Source of the DNA: Nymphalis io
Lineage: Eukaryota; Arthropoda; Insecta; Lepidoptera; Nymphalidae
Assembly (NCBI RefSeq): GCF_905147045.1
Contig: NC_065895.1
Location: 5,771,001 to 5,835,000, forward strand
Direction of reading: 5' to 3'
Length of the DNA stretch: 64,000 nt
The notes below the pieces were generated by a model. It worked only from the letters and a program-made list of their open reading frames with translations. It searched no databases and had not been told where the DNA came from. Shown here piece after piece: positions 57,610-64,000 of the stretch. The position numbers and the translations under genes are program-made. Numbering within the stretch: the stretch's first letter is position 1; every line of letters starts with the position of its first letter.

Positions 57610-57840
57610 CGGCGAGCCGTGCATCGAGCGGTGGTGACTGCATTCCGACGCCCCAGCCTCGTCCCGCGAGGCCTCACCCCCCATCCTTCCGGCGCTGGCC
57701 ACGTGACGCGCCGATTAGCCGTCGAGTGTGCCACCGCGACCAAAATAGAGCGCACGCATACAAATCTCGCATCTCGTTCTACTTCACTAAGCTCTCACGC
57801 CTCTTTTCAGTCTCTTGTCTAACTTTTCCCGGCCGCTTGC
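57610..57840. promoter_or_regulatory. Second CpG-rich block with E-box CACGTGAC
   Basis: CpG-dense sequence (CCGACGCC, GTCCCGCGAGGCC, GACGCGCCGATTAGCCGTCG) with CACGTGAC at 57700-57707. The open frame at 57619-57822 has no recognisable motif. Possibly the upstream part of the promoter region at 56.6-57.3 kb. Confidence 0.28.
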
Positions 57841-59364
57841 CATAAACTAGCCTTATAGTTCAACTCGGTGACAAATGTTTGACTTCAACTTTTTATCGAA
57901 TTAAATCATCCAAAAACTGTCTTTTCAATGTCAAGTCTATGTATATTAAAAACAAACCAAAATTGTGCAAGTAGCTTCGTCTACAAGAGAAGAGATTGGC
58001 ATGATGGTAATAAATAAATAAACGTAGATTACCCGATACCTATACAGGTTTGTTTGACATATGTAAAATATAACAAGGAAATAATGGCACGCACCCAAAC
58101 GGCAACACAGTTCAGCGGAGTGCCACGGCAAATCGCTTGGGACCACTCCTGTGACCTACACATTACACATACAATCTGTTCTCTACATACAATTAAATTA
58201 AAAATATATAAAACTGGTATTAAAAAATAATAAAAGAAATTCACATTTTGCTGCCATGTTATGTTTAATCGACACATTCACGATATTTTTGTTCGTAACT
58301 TGAGTGTTATTGGTACAGACAATTGAGGTTCGTTGTGTTCTTTTGATTAAAATAAAAAGTAATTAGTACTAAATAACCCTTGATTAAAGTAAGTAAATCG
58401 TTGGCAATCACGCAGTGTTACCGCATTTAACAAGAAAAAGACGACAGGATCAATACAGGCTGCAAAATGTACACGTGATCGCGTCACTATATAACAACTC
58501 CTACCACCGACCGCACCCCTAAACACCCACTGTTTCCCCTTCTACAAAAGTCGACACTAAAAGATTTTCTTTCCCTTCTCACTTATCTGAAGAGTCAGTG
58601 CAATCTATAATTGTTACTTTGCTGACATAGAAACCATTAAGAAATAATAATTACGCATTCTATTTCTTTTTATCGTATTTAAAAAAAAATTATTTACTTG
58701 CTTTTCAAAGTCAACCGCGGTGAAATCGCAAAAAGGTGGACGTAACCGCGAGATTTTTTTTGTAAACCGACATTAAAAATAAATACATTCTGCGCATAAA
58801 GAGTACATTCAAAAAAAAATAGTAGTAAGTTCTCAAAGCCTTACAAAGATGCTGAAAAATGCATGATAAAATTAACAGGATTCAAACAATCCTGAAAAAC
58901 CATTCCAAATGTATGCGTAATAATGATTGTGTTTTGTAAAACATTGTTAAAATTTACGAATATATCTGAAGAAGACGATCGAGGTGTACCGATAATTTAT
59001 GTGACCCGTAAATAAGTAGAGGGAGACCTCGGCTCAGTACAAAGAGTTCACTTGTAAATTGCGATCCGGCGGTTTGGGTCGATAAGCTTCGCGTCGGCGA
59101 AAGCCGCAGAATGTAACACTAAAATATAAAAATCCAGAAGGCATGCATAGAAAAAATTAAATTATACTAGTACGTTTTAGATTTCACAAAAATTACAACT
59201 TATTTCGACTTTATAGAAACCATTATAAAACAGATTTTTAAAAAATATCACTTTTATTTTGAGTTCTTAAAATAGGAGGTATAGTTTGGTTTAATTTCTA
59301 TTTTCGACAGAAATAGACAGCATAGCTGCTAGTATGGAGCAAGAGCAAGCAATACGATACTATG

Positions 59365-59385
59365 ATATATATATATATATATATC
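59365..59385. repeat. (AT)n microsatellite, about 21 bp
   Basis: Short perfect AT dinucleotide tract. Confidence 0.85.
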
Positions 59386-60337
59386 ACCAATACATACATA
59401 ATATTACATACGTACTTATTATTTACAATGGCCACGTCTTGTTTCTCTACTTTCTAGTCCCAACATAGAGTTAACAAGTAAAATATTATGTACATTTCAA
59501 TATTAAACGCATTTTATACATCTAGATTTTTGAAATTGTCATTCAATAAATACACTGAAGCTGTAATTCAACATTTTGATGCACTATAAATAAATATAAG
59601 TTTAATTTCTTCTGATTTATGGGTTTCCCAAAGTTATCGTTCCTTTGTAACAAAATAAAGAGTACATCGGATCAGAACGAAAAGACTAGAACAAACAGAA
59701 ACTGAACCGAATGCGTCGTCCAATTCAACAGTTCAAATTGTAAATTGCCACCTATTTATTAAACACAATTACTAAGAGTGAGCGCGGCATCAACTTTCTA
59801 TTGCTAAGTCAACTCGCTAGTCGTTTCTTTTTAGCGTCGACTACTTTTTCACTTGGCTAAGCAGTGAAAAACTGGTATATTCATTCAACGGAATTGGTGG
59901 CAGGCAACAGCGATGCGCACAAGAGTATTTGCAACGGATGCAGCAAAATGAACGGTTCAATGACCTCGAGCGGGTTTCACTCGTGCTTGTAGAGCGGCAC
60001 CCAGCCCAGTTCAGTGGCCCTATTATATGTTAGACTTAGAACTACAATTTTGCTATGTGTAAATAAAATTATGCATTTCGCTACTATGCATTCCTCTACA
60101 ACGGCACGTCGCGAATCACAATTCGTAAGAATAGCTCGAACATTGGCTGTAATGCACATTTGCTACGACAATTTTTAATTCATATTCTTAAAATGTATCG
60201 ATATTTAGTAAAACATGCCGTACAACTTTATAAGATATTATGCAAATAAGTATGTATATATGTACTTTATCGAAATTTTAGTTCCCTTAAATATACAAAA
60301 GAAATTCTACGCTCTTCCCCTAAGCTGTCACTGGACG

Positions 60338-60346
60338 TCAAGGTCA
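60338..60346 (+). promoter_or_regulatory. FTZ-F1/ERR-type nuclear receptor half-site TCAAGGTCA
   Basis: Exact extended half-site in a GC-richer patch (CTGGACGTCAAGGTCACAGG). One 9-mer is weak evidence; no nearby gene is identified. Confidence 0.2.
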
Positions 60347-63140
60347 CAGGGGTGCGCATGTGCCGTGCTTGATTTCAAAGAATAAAGATTTTCTTTGGCG
60401 TAATAGATATATCTAATCTTTTATATCACTTTTATGTTTGTAAGTAAAGGTTACTTAAAAACCATTTAAAAAAAACTGTAGTTTGAGGAAATATGTCTTT
60501 ATTGTCTCTAATTAATCAATACAAATTAAATTAATAAACAGAATAAGAATTGTTTATTTTTTTGTATTTTGTTTGTATTTGAGTAAATATTCTAGAAAAT
60601 AAAATTGGTCCAACGTTTTAATACATTTAATTTATAATAATTTATATTATTATTATTAAATAAAATTTGTAAAAATAATGGTTAACACTTTATTAAGAAA
60701 ACGATGAGAGCTCAAAAGACAGATAGAATTGGGAACGAGTCTGCGGGTGTCGGTCCCCGGCATCGATCCATGTCTTATATACCCGTTTTACATACTTCCT
60801 CGGCCCTCGCGACTCGCGCTCTATGTAAAAGATCCGACCGCGATGCGTCAACTGATGCACATGCACCGCGTCATAGAGTAAACAAGACCGGTATACATAA
60901 GCAGTTGTTTCATGGCTTAAATTCCATATATTTTTCACGCGACCATTCGTATGTGTGTGTAATTGTGTATACAGTCGAACGAACTGTAGCTCCTTTCATT
61001 ACGGATAATATGACAATTGAGCTTGTTTTCCGTGGCATTAATACGGAGATTATATATTGATAGTTATTTCTCAGGTAATTATAAGGCAACGGCCTTTTTA
61101 AAAATACATTGGACAATCGTTTTGTAGTATAATTTTAAAAAAGTATTTTGTTTTTAAATATCCATAGCTGGTCATGGATTTAATAGACCTTTTTACAATT
61201 CGTTTAAACGGATAAACTTATACGTTCGAATAATTAACAATTAAACGCTTTCGTAATTAAATACGACTTAGAATTTAAATTATCAGATGCATATAATATA
61301 CTGTCTGCAACTGGTAGTTAATTAATCGCTTTTATAAACTATCTAAATACAAACATCGATATAACTTTTTCTTTTGTTATTTCTTCTACTTTATTGCTTT
61401 TAAAAATAGTGATTAAATAGCACCGATTTAGCAGTTAAATAATACGTATATAATTATAAGCATGTGATATAAAAAATATAAATGATAAATATTTTTAATT
61501 TGAATAATATAATTGCATAACTAATATTTAAATTGTCATAAGCTAAGTGAACATGCAAACATACCAAGAAGTGTAACAGACACATTAGATTTACTGCAAT
61601 AGTAAATTAGTTTTTCGAAAAACACATACTTTAAATATAGCCAAGTTGGTATCCCCCAGCGAATCTTACATCTAGTCACACCATACGAATTGACACTAAG
61701 TTATTCTGAATAAGGAGAGACTATAGATCAATAGTCGAGTTGGAACAATCTAGAATCTTTATTGATTCGGGTGACGACTCATCCATGACGCTGTAACCAC
61801 GTGACATTATGTTAAGGGGATATGTCGCGGTATTATTACCAATTTATAGTGAGGCGCAATTTACGGAGAAGGCGTCGTAGGGTAAATGATAATCGATACG
61901 CTGCTCGTTAACCTTGAATTTATCATGTTGCTTATTACAATTTTTAAACGCAATAATAGTAACATGTAAGTATATATACACAATCACTCGGGTGTTATAT
62001 GATAACATCAATAGAATTCACATATTTCGTTTACACTGATATTACTGTTGGGTCTTTGTCACGTCTACCTACGTCCTACACCCACCCACTCACCTCAGCT
62101 TTTCTACTATCACAGTATTTTCAGGCACTAGGCGTAACAACGTATATTGACAATGTACAAACAAAACATTTCCGTATACTATTTCATAAGAAAATGTTAT
62201 TATCTATGTGCAGAGATTACCAAATGCTAATATGTAGACAATGCTCGAAAGAAAAATTACGACAAATTGACGATTTTTTTATATAACGATATATAACGAA
62301 AAAGGTTAATATAATAATGTGCATTTTATAGTATTATAAAATGTTTATTTATTTCAGTCGTGTGGCATTATTATTCGGTTGTAATTAACAACAATATAAT
62401 TTAATTGATAATTATTATGATAATTTAGTTCGTCCTACATTTAAAATCACCTGCTGAGATGTGAAACATTACAACAAATTAGTAATTTTTAATTACATGC
62501 CGATCTCGTTATTTATAAAAATATCTGAATATATATTAATACATTATTGTAAATTACATATGTACCTTTCTTTTAAAATTTCATAAGTTTTTTATAATTT
62601 TACCCGACGACAAGGTAATCAAAGAAGGGAAATACGTTTACCTCACTACTATTTATATTTTTTACCTCATTTGCTATATGCTACATAAGCATCTCTCCAC
62701 TTAAGAGTAGATAGGTATATTAAGTAATAATGATTTAATAATAATTATTATTATTAACAACCAATTTTAATAAAAAAACACCTAAATTATAGAAATTTGT
62801 CAGTTTATTGAGCTACATCGTCTACTTGCTTTTCTTTAGTTAGGTTTATATCTTCATATCAAAATTATTGTAACAAGGTCCTGTCAGTATGTTCATTAGT
62901 TAAATATTGCTTCTGTACGTTTGCGGACACCACACGCGCATGTACATAGGCTTAACATAATATATAAATATATGCTCCGAGCGAATTCATCCGTGTTAAA
63001 CGTTACTGTTTCGTTTCCGTGGTTATATATAATATATCTATAACCTTTTATAAATGGGATTTCTGACTAATATTGTTTTAAGTCGGAGTATTAACTCCTG
63101 AGAATAGTGTGTTCAAACAAACAAAATTTGCAGCTTTAGA

Positions 63141-63218
<78 letters not shown>
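63141..63218. repeat. (TA)n microsatellite, about 78 bp
   Basis: Uninterrupted AT dinucleotides. The minus-strand open frame 63136-63423 reads through it as a Tyr-Ile repeat and is spurious. Confidence 0.95.
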
Positions 63219-63220
<2 letters not shown>

Positions 63221-64000
63221 CTTAATAAGTATAGATAATGATAATTAATTGTATTATATAATATGTTACAAGTACGCGCAATTTGAAGACTCAAAAACGT
63301 CCGAATTGGGACGTTGTTTGACGTTTTGCTATTAATCGAGATCGGTGACAAAAAAAAAGAAAATGCCGTCGTGTCGTGAATACAGAAAGTGTACAAACTA
63401 TGACGAGGCATCTCATACAACATTTAAACACCAACAATTATTTGTGTATTCTCTTCATCTTTTTAAAGACAGAAAATGTTTTTTTGTTTCGAGTTATTTA
63501 TCCAAACATAGATCATAAAGTGCATATGCGACATCGTAGGTAAAAAAGAGGAAGTTAATACAAAACAAATATGTTTTCACGTCATGTTTTATTTATGTGT
63601 ATAATATCTTCCAACATACTTGATTGCTGAAAAATATATTATATAATATCATTGAAAACCAACGTTTCAATTCGATGACGATGAGTACATGGAAATATTT
63701 CTCTAGATTTGACAAATTCAACAATCAAGACTACTAAAAAAATATCGCACTATGTTAGTCACCGCATCGCAGAACTAAAAATCGTGATGACACACATTAA
63801 TTGTATTAGATTACTAAATAATTTTGATAGTTATGCAATAATTAAATTTTCCTATTTTTCGTCTTGGTTAGTCTATGCCAAGAGTGCACTGATTGGTTGG
63901 ACTGCGTAATACGAATAAGTGACGAATACTAGCCTTATTCTCTTCTTTCTTATTCGTCCTAGTTCTAATACGCCATCTCTTTCTCACGACACGCAACGTA

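Larger units (their letters stand above)
50071..64000. other. Upstream region or 5' introns of TLK, no coding gene recognised
   Basis: Holds repeats (50718, 50803, 54093), microsatellites (59365, 63141), the unidentified stretch at 53278 and CpG blocks at 56640-57840. The 118-codon plus frame at 60704-61060 and the minus frame at 59977-60159 lack motifs. No second gene can be supported up to the window end. Confidence 0.55.

Noticed and set aside
59977..60159. Minus-strand frame ending ATELGWVPLYKHE, possible terminal exon
   Set aside because: A TAATAG acceptor is present but has no pyrimidine tract, and a 14-residue exon without partner exons cannot be supported.
60704..61060. 118-codon plus-strand frame
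   Set aside because: Second half is AT-driven low-information sequence; no domain, weak start context, overlapping antisense frame of similar quality.
1..64000. CRISPR arrays, bacterial operons, prophage
   Set aside because: No spaced direct repeats or prokaryotic gene layout; introns and SINEs show a eukaryotic chromosome.

Overview
This is a strongly AT-rich animal genomic window. Spliceosomal introns, a split nuclear tRNA gene and many interspersed repeats of lepidopteran type (tRNA-derived SINEs, an A-tailed SINE-like family, Helitrons with TC...CTAG ends, a mariner relic, a LINE) point to a butterfly or moth. The order is an inference from repeat character, not from a search.

The one clear host protein gene is Tousled-like kinase (TLK) on the minus strand. 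I could assemble fourteen coding exons from 50056 down to 34815. All junctions are phase-consistent and the total is 2292 coding bases, or 763 residues plus stop, close to the 766-772 residues of human TLK1/TLK2. The N-terminal regulatory and coiled-coil half is at 50056-37078 and the kinase half at 36608-34815. There is also a candidate alternative first exon at 40092-40155 with a perfect CRE about 80 bp upstream, and a candidate 54-base cassette or recursive-splicing exon at 48321-48374 in the 9.5 kb second intron. The 5' UTR and main promoter lie upstream of 50070, possibly in the CpG-rich area at 56.6-57.8 kb.

Layout: 1-6.2 kb holds no gene, only a short Helitron (4770-4935). A dead mariner lies at 6.3-7.4 kb. 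7.4-18.7 kb is empty apart from SINEs, including a nested insertion at 14 kb, a perfect 28-bp hairpin at 11.2 kb and a possible minus-strand first exon near 10.6 kb. A LINE with an intact 570-codon endonuclease/partial reverse transcriptase ORF but no 3' half lies at 18.8-21.2 kb. A small GC-rich ORF is at 23.1 kb. A tRNA-Tyr(GTA) with a 21-nt intron is at 25.2 kb. 26-32 kb is a repeat cluster with a Helitron helicase remnant. TLK with repeat-laden introns occupies 34.3-50.1 kb and probably extends further right. 50-64 kb has repeats, microsatellites and promoter-like GC islands but no coding gene I can support.

Most long open frames outside TLK and the LINE are chance frames in repeats. Three nearly identical 70-80 residue frames are simply copies of one SINE-like family read on its antisense strand.
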